26,065 bases of DNA from Lachnospiraceae bacterium (GTDB lineage Bacteria > Bacillota_A > Clostridia > Lachnospirales > Lachnospiraceae), in assembly GCA_017437705.1 (NCBI GenBank), contig JAFRYJ010000040.1, forward strand, positions 1 through 26,065, in the 5' to 3' direction. The notes under the pieces were generated by a model. The model saw only the letters and a program-made list of their open reading frames with translations, was not told where the DNA came from and did not search any database. Both the position numbers and the translations under genes were made by a program. This document shows, piece after piece, positions 1 through 8,295 of this stretch (the stretch's first letter is position 1; every line of letters starts with the position of its first letter).

Positions 1-25
1 CGGTGCCGTTTTGGGGGAGCACAAA

Positions 26-568
26 ATGAATCATCTGGGTACAAAGGAGTTATATTCAGACAGGCTGATCCTGCGGAGATTCAGGGAGAATGACGCAGAG
101 GCCATTTACAACAGTTTTGTTAATGACGAAGGCTTCCTTTATTATGCGAACAAAGAGGCCAGGACTCTGGAGCAGGAGAAGGCATCATTACAGGGGATAG
201 AAGAAAGATACAGCAGCAAGGAGTATTATAACTGGCTTATTACGTTAAAAGACGGGACAGTGATCGGAGCCGTCAATTTACGGGTGGACGATTACAACGA
301 GTCCCTTGAGTTCAATTATGCGATCGGCGACAGGTATCAAAACATGGGCTTTATGACAGAAGCCCTGAACGCCGTAAAGGAATTCGCCGTAAACGAATTA
401 AAGGTCAACAGATTTTTCGGCGGCTGCGAAGTGAACAACACTGCGTCCAAAAGAGTGATGGAAAAATGCGGCCTTAAATACGAGGGAACATTGAGAAGTC
501 ATTTGAGGCTCAGGGACGGATACCATGACATGATGGTTTATTCGTTTATAAGAACAAGGGACGAATAG
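26..568 (+). CDS. GNAT N-acetyltransferase, RimJ/RimL type
   Basis: Predicted cytosolic acetyl-CoA-dependent N-acetyltransferase of 180 residues. The N-terminus has the RimJ/RimL-style ETERL-like opening (YSDRLILRRF). The central strand IGAVNLRV is followed by the acetyl-CoA loop RYQNMGFMTEAL, and the end carries the family's N-x-x-S-x-x-x-M-E-K-C-G segment (NNTASKRVMEKCGLKYEG). The frame is open back to a TTG at 11, but the ATG at 26 is preferred because GGGGGAG at 13-19 sits at proper distance before it. The acceptor is unknown: the family includes ribosomal-protein and antibiotic acetylases. The HEAT-like gene follows about 20 bases later, so the two are probably co-transcribed. The upstream neighbour is outside the window. 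Confidence 0.9.
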   Translation: MNHLGTKELYSDRLILRRFRENDAEAIYNSFVNDEGFLYYANKEARTLEQEKASLQGIEERYSSKEYYNWLITLKDGTVIGAVNLRVDDYNESLEFNYAIGDRYQNMGFMTEALNAVKEFAVNELKVNRFFGGCEVNNTASKRVMEKCGLKYEGTLRSHLRLRDGYHDMMVYSFIRTRDE

Positions 569-587
569 CGATTTGGGAGATAACGGA

Positions 588-1208
588 TTGAATGAAGCAG
601 AGCTTTACAAAGAGCTTGGAATACTGACAAAGGACAAAGACAGGTGGGAAGAGAGCATTCCCTGTGTTTCGTCCCTTCTTGCCCGCGGGTCCGTAAAAAT
701 TCAGGCAAAGGCCCTGTGGCTGCTGGGTGAGACGGGGCTCGCATATCCTATGTCGGTGAAGGACGAGGTCCCTGCCATAGCTTCCTTCTGCGACAGTCCT
801 GTGCCGCTTTTGCGGGAGCGTGCGGTCAACGCCCTGGGCAGGATAGGGAGGGGAAGCTTTAAGGTGATCGAAGAATATTGGGCGGGTCTTTTCCGCTTTG
901 CCTCGGATGATGATGCAAAAGTCAGGCTGAGTTTTATCTGGGCATCGGAAAACATCGCAACAAACACTCCCGACATTTATGAGGATCATATGCAGGTGTT
1001 TGAGAAGCTGCTGCATGATCCCGATGACAGGGTAAGGATGGAAGCGCCGGAGATCTTCCGTGTTCTCGGCAAACGCAGGCCGGAGTTCATCACGCCCTAT
1101 GTGGAGCTGCTTCAGCACATTTCGGAAACCGACGGGAACCGCGTCGTAAGGATACACTGTCTGGGTGCCGTCAAGGCGGCATCATCAAAACAACATTTAC
1201 GGAGGTAA
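588..1208 (+). CDS. HEAT-like repeat protein
   Basis: All-helical protein of about 206 residues. Helix-turn-helix units recur with the HEAT/PBS-lyase signature of a small-residue stretch followed by an R-x-x-A-x-x-x-L-G pattern: KIQAKALWLLGETG, LLRERAVNALGRIG, KVRLSFIWASENIA and RVRMEAPEIFRVLGKR. Such proteins are protein-binding scaffolds, and no catalytic motif is visible. The start is taken as TTG at 588 because GGGAGA at 575-580 lies 7 bases upstream. The only ATG close by (592) is out of frame, and a TTG at 573 would overlap that ribosome site. Its own last codons contain the ribosome site of the next GNAT gene. Partner unknown. Confidence 0.8.
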   Translation: MNEAELYKELGILTKDKDRWEESIPCVSSLLARGSVKIQAKALWLLGETGLAYPMSVKDEVPAIASFCDSPVPLLRERAVNALGRIGRGSFKVIEEYWAGLFRFASDDDAKVRLSFIWASENIATNTPDIYEDHMQVFEKLLHDPDDRVRMEAPEIFRVLGKRRPEFITPYVELLQHISETDGNRVVRIHCLGAVKAASSKQHLRR

Positions 1209-1213
1209 ACAAC

Positions 1214-1735
1214 ATGCCGGACATCATGAAAGATTACGTATTAAAGCATAAAGATCTGAAGCTTGAAAAGGTCACTACGGAGAACTATTGGGAGCTCGGG
1301 CATCTTTGTGTTAAGAAAGAGCAGGAAGATTTTGTGGGGCCGAATTTCTACGGTATGGCTTATGCCTATGCGACCGTGGCAGAGGGTAAATTTGCCGAGG
1401 CCTTCGGCATCTATGACGGTGATGAGGCTGTCGGCTTCGCGATGGTAGGTCATAACTCATACTCCTACGAGGGCTGTCCCGAGGCGTGCAAACACAGTTA
1501 CGACCTGTGGCGTCTGATGATCGATGAAGAGTGTCAGGGGCAGGGCTACGGCAGGGATTCTTTAAAGCTCCTTCTTGATTACATGCTCACTTTCCCGGAC
1601 GGGGAAGAGGATATCATCACCACTTCCTACACAGAAGGGAACACAGTTGCCAGGGATCTGTATCTCTCGGTAGGGTTTGTCCCGAACGGCGAAGTAGACG
1701 GCGATGAGATATGCCTGGTGCTGCCGGTCAAATGA
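1214..1735 (+). CDS. GNAT N-acetyltransferase (SpeG/diamine acetylase-like)
   Basis: GNAT protein of 173 residues. The acetyl-CoA loop is clear as DEECQGQGYGRDSLKLLL (Q-G-Q-G-Y-G), preceded by the strand LWRLMI. The C-terminal NTVARDLYLSVGFVPNGEV is the usual N-x-x-A-x-x-L-Y-x-x-x-G-F segment. The overall order resembles spermine/spermidine and related small-amine acetyltransferases, but the substrate cannot be read from sequence. GGAGGT at 1201-1206 lies inside the end of the HEAT-like gene, with 7 bases to the ATG. Translation is therefore probably linked to that gene. Confidence 0.88.
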   Translation: MPDIMKDYVLKHKDLKLEKVTTENYWELGHLCVKKEQEDFVGPNFYGMAYAYATVAEGKFAEAFGIYDGDEAVGFAMVGHNSYSYEGCPEACKHSYDLWRLMIDEECQGQGYGRDSLKLLLDYMLTFPDGEEDIITTSYTEGNTVARDLYLSVGFVPNGEVDGDEICLVLPVK

Positions 1736-1789
1736 TACGGCACGCACATGCCGCGCAGGCGGTTGAATAAAATCAAGGAGAAATTGAAA

Positions 1790-2311
1790 ATGGAACGGCT
1801 TGTGGTCTGTCGAAAGAAAACAAATATAGGGTTATTGATCTTTGCATCAGCGCTGTTACTGCTGGGTTTTGCTATCCCTCTTATGATGTATCCGGAGGCC
1901 CGTATTATTGCGATCATTCTGATAGTTATTTCGGTACTGTTAATAGTATTGGGGATAGTTATGGTCATAAGAGCAAAGAAATACGGCGCGTATAATGAGG
2001 AAGCCGTGCTTGTCATTGATGAGGATGGCATCAGGGGGTATAGCCGGGGCTCAGCAAGGAGCTTTTACCCCTGGTCGGACATAGAGGCCATAGAAGGACA
2101 CAACGATGCTCTTTTTATCACTGAAACTCCTATCGTGCCCGGTCATCTGACACTGACGATGAAAGACTCGTCTCTTGAAGCTGCCGGCTGGAACAAAAAT
2201 GAAAGGCTCTATATTGCGGGCACCAACATCTCCATGAAGAAGCTGGTGACGGCTGCCTGCAATAATCTCCTGGAATACAACTCCGGAGATCATACGGCCG
2301 GCAAAAGATAA
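1790..2311 (+). CDS. STM3941-like membrane protein
   Basis: Protein of 173 residues with two adjacent hydrophobic segments near the N-terminus (about residues 12-33 and 38-60) joined by a short MMYPEAR loop. A soluble beta-rich domain follows, with VLVIDEDGIRGYS and FYPWSDIEAIEG. That arrangement (two helices, then a PH-like domain with a 'DG(I)...W.DI' core) matches the STM3941 family, whose function is unknown to me. The frame is open from an ATG at 1748, but GGAGA at 1778-1782 just before the ATG at 1790 makes the shorter form more likely. The short form also starts directly before the first helix. It is likely inserted in the cytoplasmic membrane with the C-terminus inside. Confidence 0.72.
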   Translation: MERLVVCRKKTNIGLLIFASALLLLGFAIPLMMYPEARIIAIILIVISVLLIVLGIVMVIRAKKYGAYNEEAVLVIDEDGIRGYSRGSARSFYPWSDIEAIEGHNDALFITETPIVPGHLTLTMKDSSLEAAGWNKNERLYIAGTNISMKKLVTAACNNLLEYNSGDHTAGKR

Positions 2312-2360
2312 CAGTGAATGTCAGCACCGTTACAGATCCATAATTAGCGAGGAGAAGCAT

Positions 2361-3086
2361 ATGATAGTTTATCAGGTCTCGACCCTTCAGGCTCTTGCCC
2401 TGGGTCACACCCGGGCTGTAGTTACGGTAAAGGAACTGCTGGAACATGGCGGCATCGGACTGGGTACATTTGAAGATGTAAACGGAGAAATGATCGTAGT
2501 CGACGGTGTATGTTACCGCGCTGCGGAGGATGGGACCGTCTGTGTGGCAGACCCCGATATGGGCGTGCCCTTTGCTGCCGTTGCCGTTACGGGATATGAT
2601 CCGGGCTTTGAGGTCGAAAACATACCGGACATCTCCAAACTCAAGGAGATATTAACAATGAAGATCGAAGAGGTCTTCGGGCTGAACAGCATGCATATCG
2701 CACGGATCGAAGGTGAGTTCGGCAAGGTATATGCGCGGTCAGAATCCGCTTACCGCTCCCGGCATATAGAACTGAAAGACATCTTATCCGAGACACAGCG
2801 CGACTTCATGTTTGAAAACATCACAGGTACGCTGGTGTGTGTATATTATCCGGATTATATGGACGGGATCAATGCGCCGGGGTGGCATATACACTTTGTT
2901 TCCCGGGACCGTACAAAGGGAGGGCATGTTTTCGAGCTTGAAATGGTCCGGGGACATATAAGCCTGACCAAGATCAACCGGATAGAGATACAGCTGCCGG
3001 ACGATCCTGCATTCGATACTTATTCCCTCAAAAGCGCCTCGGGCAGTGACATAAAGCAGGTCGAACAGGGGAAACCGGATCAATAA
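2361..3086 (+). CDS. budA: alpha-acetolactate decarboxylase
   Basis: Acetolactate decarboxylase (EC 4.1.1.5), which turns 2-acetolactate into acetoin. The protein has 241 residues, close to the family norm. The N-terminal half carries the characteristic TVKELLEHGGIGLGTF and the G-E-M-I-V-V-D-G-V-C-Y segment. The zinc site is visible as WHIHFVSRDRTKGGHV, giving His176, His178 and His189. A secreted form occurs in some bacilli, but no signal peptide is seen here, so it should be cytosolic. GGAGA at 2351-2355 supports the ATG. No acetolactate synthase or butanediol dehydrogenase gene is in the window. It may therefore divert excess acetolactate from branched-chain synthesis encoded elsewhere. 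Family confidence is high. Confidence 0.93.
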   Translation: MIVYQVSTLQALALGHTRAVVTVKELLEHGGIGLGTFEDVNGEMIVVDGVCYRAAEDGTVCVADPDMGVPFAAVAVTGYDPGFEVENIPDISKLKEILTMKIEEVFGLNSMHIARIEGEFGKVYARSESAYRSRHIELKDILSETQRDFMFENITGTLVCVYYPDYMDGINAPGWHIHFVSRDRTKGGHVFELEMVRGHISLTKINRIEIQLPDDPAFDTYSLKSASGSDIKQVEQGKPDQ

Positions 3087-3127
3087 TCGAGGAACATTAC
3101 GTATGAGATAAAACAGGGTGAGTTATC

Positions 3128-3796
3128 ATGAAAGAACTGTTTATTCAGGCCGTAACCAAATTCCTTATCGGCCTTATACTGGTCGGTGCGATACTTTTTG
3201 TATCCGCAGGAACATTTGAATACTGGAACGCCTGGCTTTTCATAGGGGTCCTGTTTATCCCCATGTTTATTGCGGGCCTCGTAATGATGTTCAAAAGCCC
3301 GGACCTCCTCAGAAAGCGCCTCAACGCAAAGGAGGAGCAGGACGAGCAGAAAGCGGTGGTTGCGCTTTCCGGCATCATGTTTCTCGCGGCCTTTATCGTG
3401 GCGGGGCTCACCTTCCGTTTCGGCTGGATATCTTTCCCGCTGCCCGCGGTAATAGCTGCGGCTGTTATATTCCTGGCAGCGTATGTGATGTACGCGGAGG
3501 TGCTCAGGGAGAACGCTTACCTCTCGAGAACTATCGAGGTCCAGGAGGATCAGAAGGTGATCGATACGGGGCTTTACGGCATCATCCGCCATCCGATGTA
3601 CTCGGCGACGCTGTTTCTGTTCATTTCCATGGGAGTTATACTGGGTTCGCCCATTTCAACGGCCATTTTGCTTTTATACATTCCGATCATTGCGGTCCGG
3701 ATGAGGAACGAAGAGAAGGTGCTGGAGGAAGGGCTGCCGGGCTACAGGGAATACAAGGCCCGTGTAAAACATAAGGTCATTCCGTTTATCTGGTAA
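3128..3796 (+). CDS. isoprenylcysteine carboxyl methyltransferase-like membrane protein
   Basis: Integral membrane methyltransferase of the ICMT/PEMT fold, 222 residues. Hydrophobic segments lie at about 12-28, 36-54, 78-95, 104-122 and 158-190. The family's cofactor-binding signature is present in the C-terminal half: GLYGIIRHPMYSA with Arg154-His155-Pro156. The Glu195-Glu196 pair (RMRNEEKVLEE) and the terminal PGYREYKARVKHKVIPF follow. Bacterial members are S-adenosylmethionine-dependent and their acceptors are mostly unknown, so prenyl-cysteine activity should not be assumed. GGGTGAG at 3117-3123 precedes the ATG. It stands between acetolactate decarboxylase and asparaginase without an obvious functional link. 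Confidence 0.85.
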   Translation: MKELFIQAVTKFLIGLILVGAILFVSAGTFEYWNAWLFIGVLFIPMFIAGLVMMFKSPDLLRKRLNAKEEQDEQKAVVALSGIMFLAAFIVAGLTFRFGWISFPLPAVIAAAVIFLAAYVMYAEVLRENAYLSRTIEVQEDQKVIDTGLYGIIRHPMYSATLFLFISMGVILGSPISTAILLLYIPIIAVRMRNEEKVLEEGLPGYREYKARVKHKVIPFIW

Positions 3797-3853
3797 GGAA
3801 GCTTCGGCGCGCCCAAAAGACGGGCCGTGATATACAGGAGGGGTATAGGAAAT

Positions 3854-4840
3854 ATGGAAAACCCGCTTAACAACAGGAAAAAAGTCGTTATCCTCGCAAC
3901 CGGCGGTACGATCGCCGGCGTGGGAGAGGAAGCCAAGACCGCAGGCTACGAACCGGGTCTGATGACGGTGGAAGACCTGCTGGCCGCAGTCCCGGAGCTT
4001 AAAGGCGTCGCGGACATTGAGGCCGTTCAGGTCTGCAATATCAATTCTGACGACATCACCGACAGTATCTGGATAGAGATGGTGAACAGGATAAATGAGA
4101 TGGCTGCGGATCCTGACATTGCCGGATTTGTGGTGACTCACGGTACGGATACCATGGAGGAGACCGCGTTTTTCCTGAATCTGACCGTGAAAACTAAGAA
4201 ACCCGTTGTGGTGACAGGATCCATGCGCCCGGCCACTTCGATCTCTGCGGACGGACCCATGAACCTGTATGAATCGGTGTGTGTCGCTGCATCCGATGAT
4301 GCCGTGGGGCGGGGAGTCCTCGTGGTTTTTGCGGACCGCGTTTTTGCGGCGCGTACGGTAACGAAAACGAGCACATATCATGTGGATGCCATCGCCGGCG
4401 GAGAGATGGGCGCCATCGGAGTCGTCAGGGACGGCAGGGTCTATCTGTATGAAGCTCTTGAGAAAAAGCACACGTATCTCAGCGAGTTTGATGTTTTGGA
4501 TATGAAAAAACTGCCCATCGTATCCGTTCTGTATTTTTCCGTGGATGCGGATCCGGGGCTTCTCGTTTATGCGGCAGAGCATTCGGAGGGGCTCGTTATA
4601 GCGGGAGCCGGCGCAGGCGAATTCAACAAGGCATTTAAGGAAGTGATCGACGGGCTGCCGATCCCCGTGGTCATAAGCTCCAGGATCGGCGACGGCATAA
4701 TCATTCCAGAGAACCTGCTGTGTAAAAATACGATCGCAGGCGACAACCTGTCGCCGCAGAAGGCGGCGATACTCTTAAGGCTTGCACTGACAAAAACAAC
4801 GGATCAGAAAGAGATACAGGAATTATTTCTTTCATACTGA
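3854..4840 (+). CDS. type II-like L-asparaginase
   Basis: L-asparaginase of the AnsA/AnsB family, hydrolysing asparagine to aspartate and ammonia; 328 residues. Both catalytic signatures are intact. The first is ILATGGTIAG, with the nucleophile Thr19. The second is THGTDTMEETAF, with Thr98-Asp99, plus Lys171 in TKTSTYHVDAI. The substrate-contact serine lies in NINSDD (Ser65). The layout resembles the E. coli periplasmic type II enzyme, but no signal peptide is present, so the protein should be cytosolic. The frame opens at a GTG at 3827, but AGGAGGGG at 3836-3843 points to the ATG at 3854. The aminotransferase downstream may act on related amino acids. That link is inferred only from position. 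Confidence 0.93.
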   Translation: MENPLNNRKKVVILATGGTIAGVGEEAKTAGYEPGLMTVEDLLAAVPELKGVADIEAVQVCNINSDDITDSIWIEMVNRINEMAADPDIAGFVVTHGTDTMEETAFFLNLTVKTKKPVVVTGSMRPATSISADGPMNLYESVCVAASDDAVGRGVLVVFADRVFAARTVTKTSTYHVDAIAGGEMGAIGVVRDGRVYLYEALEKKHTYLSEFDVLDMKKLPIVSVLYFSVDADPGLLVYAAEHSEGLVIAGAGAGEFNKAFKEVIDGLPIPVVISSRIGDGIIIPENLLCKNTIAGDNLSPQKAAILLRLALTKTTDQKEIQELFLSY

Positions 4841-4902
4841 TGCCGGACATTGAGGCACCGGCTGGAAATAATCAGTAACCTGATAAAAGGGGAGGTAAAC
4901 AC

Positions 4903-6090
4903 ATGCCCGAATTAAGCGAACGAGTAGGTACTTTTACGGATTCCGTCATACGGCGGATGACGCGCATCAGCAATAAATACGGAGCCATCAACCTGTCCCA
5001 GGGCTTTCCGGATTTCGATCCCCCGAAAGCGCTGCTGGATGCGCTGGCAAAGGCATCCTATGCAGGGCCTCATCAGTATGCCATAACCTTCGGCGCACAG
5101 AATTTCAGGGAGGCGCTGGCGAGGAAGATATCGAAGACCATGGGAAGGGACGTGGACGCCAATACGGAGCTCTGCATCACCTGCGGCGGCACGGAAGCCA
5201 TGATGGCCGCCATGATGACGATCTGCAATCCCGGCGACAGGGTCATGGTCTTTTCACCGTTTTACGAGAATTACGGCGCCGACGCCATTCTGTCCGGCGC
5301 GGAGCCGATCTATATACCGCTGGTACCGCCTGCATACGATTATGATATCGAGCTGATAGAGGACGGCTTCCGGCAGGGGGCAAAGGCGATCATCATATGC
5401 AATCCCTCGAACCCCTGCGGCAAGGTGTTCACCCGGGAGGAGCTTTCGGAGATCGGCGCTCTCGCCGTCAAATATGATGCTTTCGTGGTGACGGACGAAG
5501 TATACGAGCATATAGTTTATGAGCCTTATACTCATACAGCCATGGCAAGCCTGCCGGGAATGTTTGAGCATACCATCACCTGCAATTCCCTTTCCAAGAC
5601 CTATTCCATCACCGGTTGGAGGCTGGGCTATCTGTACGGCCCGGCCGAGGTGATAGAAGGTGCCAGGAAGGTCCATGATTTCCTGACCGTGGGTGCGGCT
5701 GCGCCCCTGCAGGAAGCGGCCACCGCGGGACTGGAGCTGCCGGAGAGCTATTATGACGAGCTGCTGGAGATCTACACACAGAAAAGAGATTTCCTGCTGG
5801 AGGGGCTCGACCGCATCGGTCTTAAGCACAACATCCCCCAGGGCACTTATTTCGTGATGCTTGATATCCAGGAGTTTCTGGATCTGCCTCAGTTCGAAGG
5901 TTTCACCGATCTGGAATTCTGCGACTGGATGATAAAGAACATCGGAGTTGCCGCGGTCCCGGGGTCCAGCTTTTTCCGCGAGCCGGTCAACAACCTGATC
6001 CGCCTGCATTTCGCAAGGCAGCAGGAGACCCTTGACGAAGCGGTCAGAAGACTGGAGAAGATGGCGGATCTGCTGCCGGAACGGAGCTGA
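4903..6090 (+). CDS. class I/II PLP-dependent aminotransferase
   Basis: Fold type I aminotransferase of 395 residues. The N-terminal NLSQGFPDFDPP is typical of the kynurenine/glutamine-transaminase K/methionine aminotransferase branch. Cofactor residues are all visible: the NPSNPCGK loop with Asn170, the TDEVYEHIVY strand with Asp198 and Tyr201, the Schiff-base lysine Lys232 in SLSKTYSITGWRLGY, and Arg240. A carboxylate-binding arginine lies in LIRLHFAR. It should transfer an amino group from an aromatic, sulfur or other amino acid to a 2-oxo acid in the cytosol; the exact substrate is undetermined. GGGGAGGT at 4889-4896 is a very strong ribosome site. The 62-base gap before it contains two weak hairpins only. 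Confidence 0.92.
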   Translation: MPELSERVGTFTDSVIRRMTRISNKYGAINLSQGFPDFDPPKALLDALAKASYAGPHQYAITFGAQNFREALARKISKTMGRDVDANTELCITCGGTEAMMAAMMTICNPGDRVMVFSPFYENYGADAILSGAEPIYIPLVPPAYDYDIELIEDGFRQGAKAIIICNPSNPCGKVFTREELSEIGALAVKYDAFVVTDEVYEHIVYEPYTHTAMASLPGMFEHTITCNSLSKTYSITGWRLGYLYGPAEVIEGARKVHDFLTVGAAAPLQEAATAGLELPESYYDELLEIYTQKRDFLLEGLDRIGLKHNIPQGTYFVMLDIQEFLDLPQFEGFTDLEFCDWMIKNIGVAAVPGSSFFREPVNNLIRLHFARQQETLDEAVRRLEKMADLLPERS

Positions 6091-6105
6091 CATAGAGGTA
6101 TTTAC

Positions 6106-6738
6106 ATGGATCAGAGAGAGTATTGGGACAGTGCAGCGGAGAAAAAGGAATTTACCACGCCCTTTCAGGCGGAGGCCTTTGCAGAATACGTCGGGAAAGA
6201 TGCTTTTATCGCCGATATCGGCTGCGGTTATGGAAGGACGCTGAACGAACTCCGGGAGCTGGGCTACACACATCTTTTGGGCTTTGATTTTTCCCCGAAG
6301 ATGATCAGCCGCGGGCTGAGGCAGTTTCCCGGACTGGATCTTCGCGTCAAGGAAGACGATACGATCGCACTGCCGGACAGCAGCGTTGATGCCGTCATTC
6401 TGTTTGCGGTGCTCACAGGCAACGTGAAGGATGATGATCAGAAGCAGCTGATCTCGGAAATATACAGGATCCTGAAGCCGAAGGGCATCATCTATGTCAA
6501 TGATTTTCTGCTGAATACGGATGAGCGCAATCTGGCCAGATATGCAAAATATCAGGAGCAGCTCGGCGTGTACGGGGCCTTTGAGCTGCCGGAGGGCGCG
6601 ACTGTAAGGCATCATTCGGAAGAATGGATAAGGGAGCTGCTTAGGGATTTCGATCAGAAGGAATATGAGCATCTGGTCTTTACCACCATGAACGGCAATA
6701 AGTCCAACGGGTTTTACTTTATCGGGGAGAAACCTTAA
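6106..6738 (+). CDS. class I SAM-dependent methyltransferase
   Basis: Rossmann-fold methyltransferase of 210 residues, small-molecule type. Motif I is FIADIGCGYGRTLNEL (Asp37, Gly39, Gly41, Gly43), and the acidic ribose-binding residue is Asp61 in LLGFDFSPKM. The post-motif region ALPDSSVDAVILFAVL and the ILKPKGIIYVNDFLL strand match the Methyltransf_11/25 pattern. A tryptophan near the start (REYWDSAA) is common in this group. The substrate is unknown. AGAGG at 6093-6097 supports the ATG, 16 bases after the aminotransferase. Its stop overlaps the start of the lipoprotein gene by one base (TAATG), so those two are translationally coupled. Confidence 0.87.
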   Translation: MDQREYWDSAAEKKEFTTPFQAEAFAEYVGKDAFIADIGCGYGRTLNELRELGYTHLLGFDFSPKMISRGLRQFPGLDLRVKEDDTIALPDSSVDAVILFAVLTGNVKDDDQKQLISEIYRILKPKGIIYVNDFLLNTDERNLARYAKYQEQLGVYGAFELPEGATVRHHSEEWIRELLRDFDQKEYEHLVFTTMNGNKSNGFYFIGEKP

Positions 6739-7778
6739 TGAGGTTATTCAGAATTAAAAAATACATCGCGGCCCTTGCGGCGCTTATGGTGATCATCGGT
6801 ACGATGGCCGGCTGTTCTTCCCGGGAGAAGGACGAGAAGCTGAGCGTTAAGGTCCTGCTACTGCCGAAATTCGAAGTGGGCGATATAACGGGGGATTTTC
6901 CCGGTGAGGCGCAGTATTTCTACGATGAATATCTTGCCGGAGGAGAAGAGTACGAGATCGACGGGTGCCCCGGCAGGATCAAAGTGTATTACAAAGACGG
7001 CGTGGCAATGTGCCTTGCAGGACAGGGTAAGGTGGCAGCGGCTTTAAATACGTCAGCCGTCCTTTCGGACGACAGGTTTGACTTCTCCGACGCATATATC
7101 CTGGCTGTGGGCTGCGGAGGCTCGTCTGAAGGATACGGTATCTGCGGCGACGTATTTGTGATCTCCGAAGCGGCAGACTTTGATCTCGGGCATCATGCCG
7201 ATGCGAGAGAAATGGAGAATAAGTCGGGGACTACATGGTTTCATGATGAGAGTTATGATGCCACCGCCGTCGTCCGCCTGGATACGGATCTGACGGACCG
7301 TGTTTACGAGCGGGTGAAGGACGTGCCGCTGGCGACGACAGAAAATACGGAGAGCTTTCTTAAAAAGCAATATCCCGGAGAAGCATGGGCGGACCGGAAA
7401 CCGCAGGTGATGCGGGGCACGTCCGTGACCAGCGACAACTTCTGGAAGGGAGAATACGATCATCGGAATGCCGTATTGATAACCGAGACATACGGCTGCA
7501 GAGACCCCTATGCCGTCACGGAGATGGAGGATATCGCCGTCGGACATGCCGTAAAACGCGCAGGAAAGCTGGACCGGCTGATCATCCTGCGGGTAAGCGT
7601 GAACATGGACGTTTTCCCGGAGGGCGTGACGCCCGAAATGCTGTGGGGGCCGGAGACCGACGACCACATAGCGTCTGACGACAGTCAGGAATCCGTGGAC
7701 ATTTTCGAAACGGCGATGAAAAACTGTTTTGATGCCGGCAAGGTCATTATCGATGCCATACTGGAAGGAACGCTGTAG
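6738..7778 (+). CDS. NUP-family (purine nucleoside permease/phosphorylase-like) lipoprotein
   Basis: Protein of 346 residues starting with a lipoprotein signal. Basic residues (RIKK) and a hydrophobic stretch are followed by TMAGC, so Cys26 should be lipidated and the protein anchored outside the membrane. The body matches the NUP family in several places: KVLLLPKFEVGD after the signal, the glycine-rich ILAVGCGGSSEGYG, MRGTSVTSDNFWKG, and AVTEMEDIAVGHA followed by the strand LIILRVSVNMD. This fold is related to nucleoside phosphorylases rather than to transporters. A secreted nucleoside-binding or cleaving role is more likely than permeation, and that is an inference. It is coupled to the preceding methyltransferase gene. 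Confidence 0.74.
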   Translation: MRLFRIKKYIAALAALMVIIGTMAGCSSREKDEKLSVKVLLLPKFEVGDITGDFPGEAQYFYDEYLAGGEEYEIDGCPGRIKVYYKDGVAMCLAGQGKVAAALNTSAVLSDDRFDFSDAYILAVGCGGSSEGYGICGDVFVISEAADFDLGHHADAREMENKSGTTWFHDESYDATAVVRLDTDLTDRVYERVKDVPLATTENTESFLKKQYPGEAWADRKPQVMRGTSVTSDNFWKGEYDHRNAVLITETYGCRDPYAVTEMEDIAVGHAVKRAGKLDRLIILRVSVNMDVFPEGVTPEMLWGPETDDHIASDDSQESVDIFETAMKNCFDAGKVIIDAILEGTL

Positions 7779-7788
7779 AGGGAAACAC

Positions 7789-8274
7789 ATGATAACGCTG
7801 CGTAAAATGACAGGAGAAGAGTTTCTCCGTTTCAAAGAATACAGTATCGCCGGTTATGCGGAGGATCTGATAAACGGACAGGGACTTTCCCGGGAAGAGG
7901 CGCTTGCCGAAGCCGAAAGGGAATTCGACGGGACGCTTACCGAGGGACCGGAGACAGAAGGACAATATGTAATGACGATCCTGGATGCCCGGAGCGGGGA
8001 GGACGTCGGCAATATATGGTTCCTTATTGAGGAGGAAGAGGGCGTCCGTCAGGCCTGGCTGTGCGATTTTCTGATCTATGAAGAGCAGCGAAGGAAAGGG
8101 TATGGAAAAGCCGCTCTTGATGAAATGGAGCGGGTGGCGAAGGCTGCCGGGTGTGCGAAGAGCGCCCTGTATGTGTGGGATCACAACCCGGCGGGATGCA
8201 GCCTGTACCGGAAATGCGGTTATGCTGTTTTTATACATGAAAACGGCGGAGCGGTCATGAAGAAAGAGCTGTGA
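7789..8274 (+). CDS. GNAT N-acetyltransferase
   Basis: GNAT protein of 161 residues. An N-terminal region with an alternating-charge helix (SREEALAEAEREFDG) precedes the strand NIWFLIEEEE. The acetyl-CoA loop is LIYEEQRRKGYGKAALDEME (R-R-K-G-Y-G). The C-terminal HNPAGCSLYRKCGYAVF is the classical N-x-x-A/G-x-x-L-Y-x-K-x-G-Y segment. The frame continues upstream to 7729 inside the lipoprotein gene, but GAGGGAA at 7778-7784 makes the ATG at 7789 the clear start. Substrate unknown. It follows the lipoprotein gene by 10 bases. Confidence 0.88.
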   Translation: MITLRKMTGEEFLRFKEYSIAGYAEDLINGQGLSREEALAEAEREFDGTLTEGPETEGQYVMTILDARSGEDVGNIWFLIEEEEGVRQAWLCDFLIYEEQRRKGYGKAALDEMERVAKAAGCAKSALYVWDHNPAGCSLYRKCGYAVFIHENGGAVMKKEL

Positions 8275-8285
8275 CAGCCGGAAGG
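8273..8285. repeat. 13-bp direct repeat, left copy
   Basis: GACAGCCGGAAGG, identical to 9335-9347. This copy begins within the stop codon of the GNAT gene and runs into the ribosome site of the M42 peptidase gene. The match continues as xGG after one mismatch. Together the two copies bracket the M42 gene almost exactly. Confidence 0.55.
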
Positions 8286-8295
8286 AGGTTATGGA

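Noticed and set aside
1738..1753. Hairpin CGGCA/TGCCG before the STM3941-like gene
   Set aside because: The 5-bp stem is likely chance, and no T-run follows.
3674..4582. 302-codon minus-strand frame
   Set aside because: It is opposite the end of the ICMT-like gene and most of the asparaginase gene, has no recognisable motif and is a shadow.
4841..4884. Two small hairpins before the aminotransferase gene (GCCGG/CCGGC and ATCAG/CTGAT)
   Set aside because: Stems are only 5 bp and no T-run follows, so a terminator or attenuator is not supported.
5254..6672. Long open frame of 472 codons on the minus strand
   Set aside because: It lies opposite the well-recognised aminotransferase and methyltransferase genes, has no recognisable domain and is explained by codon bias of the real genes.
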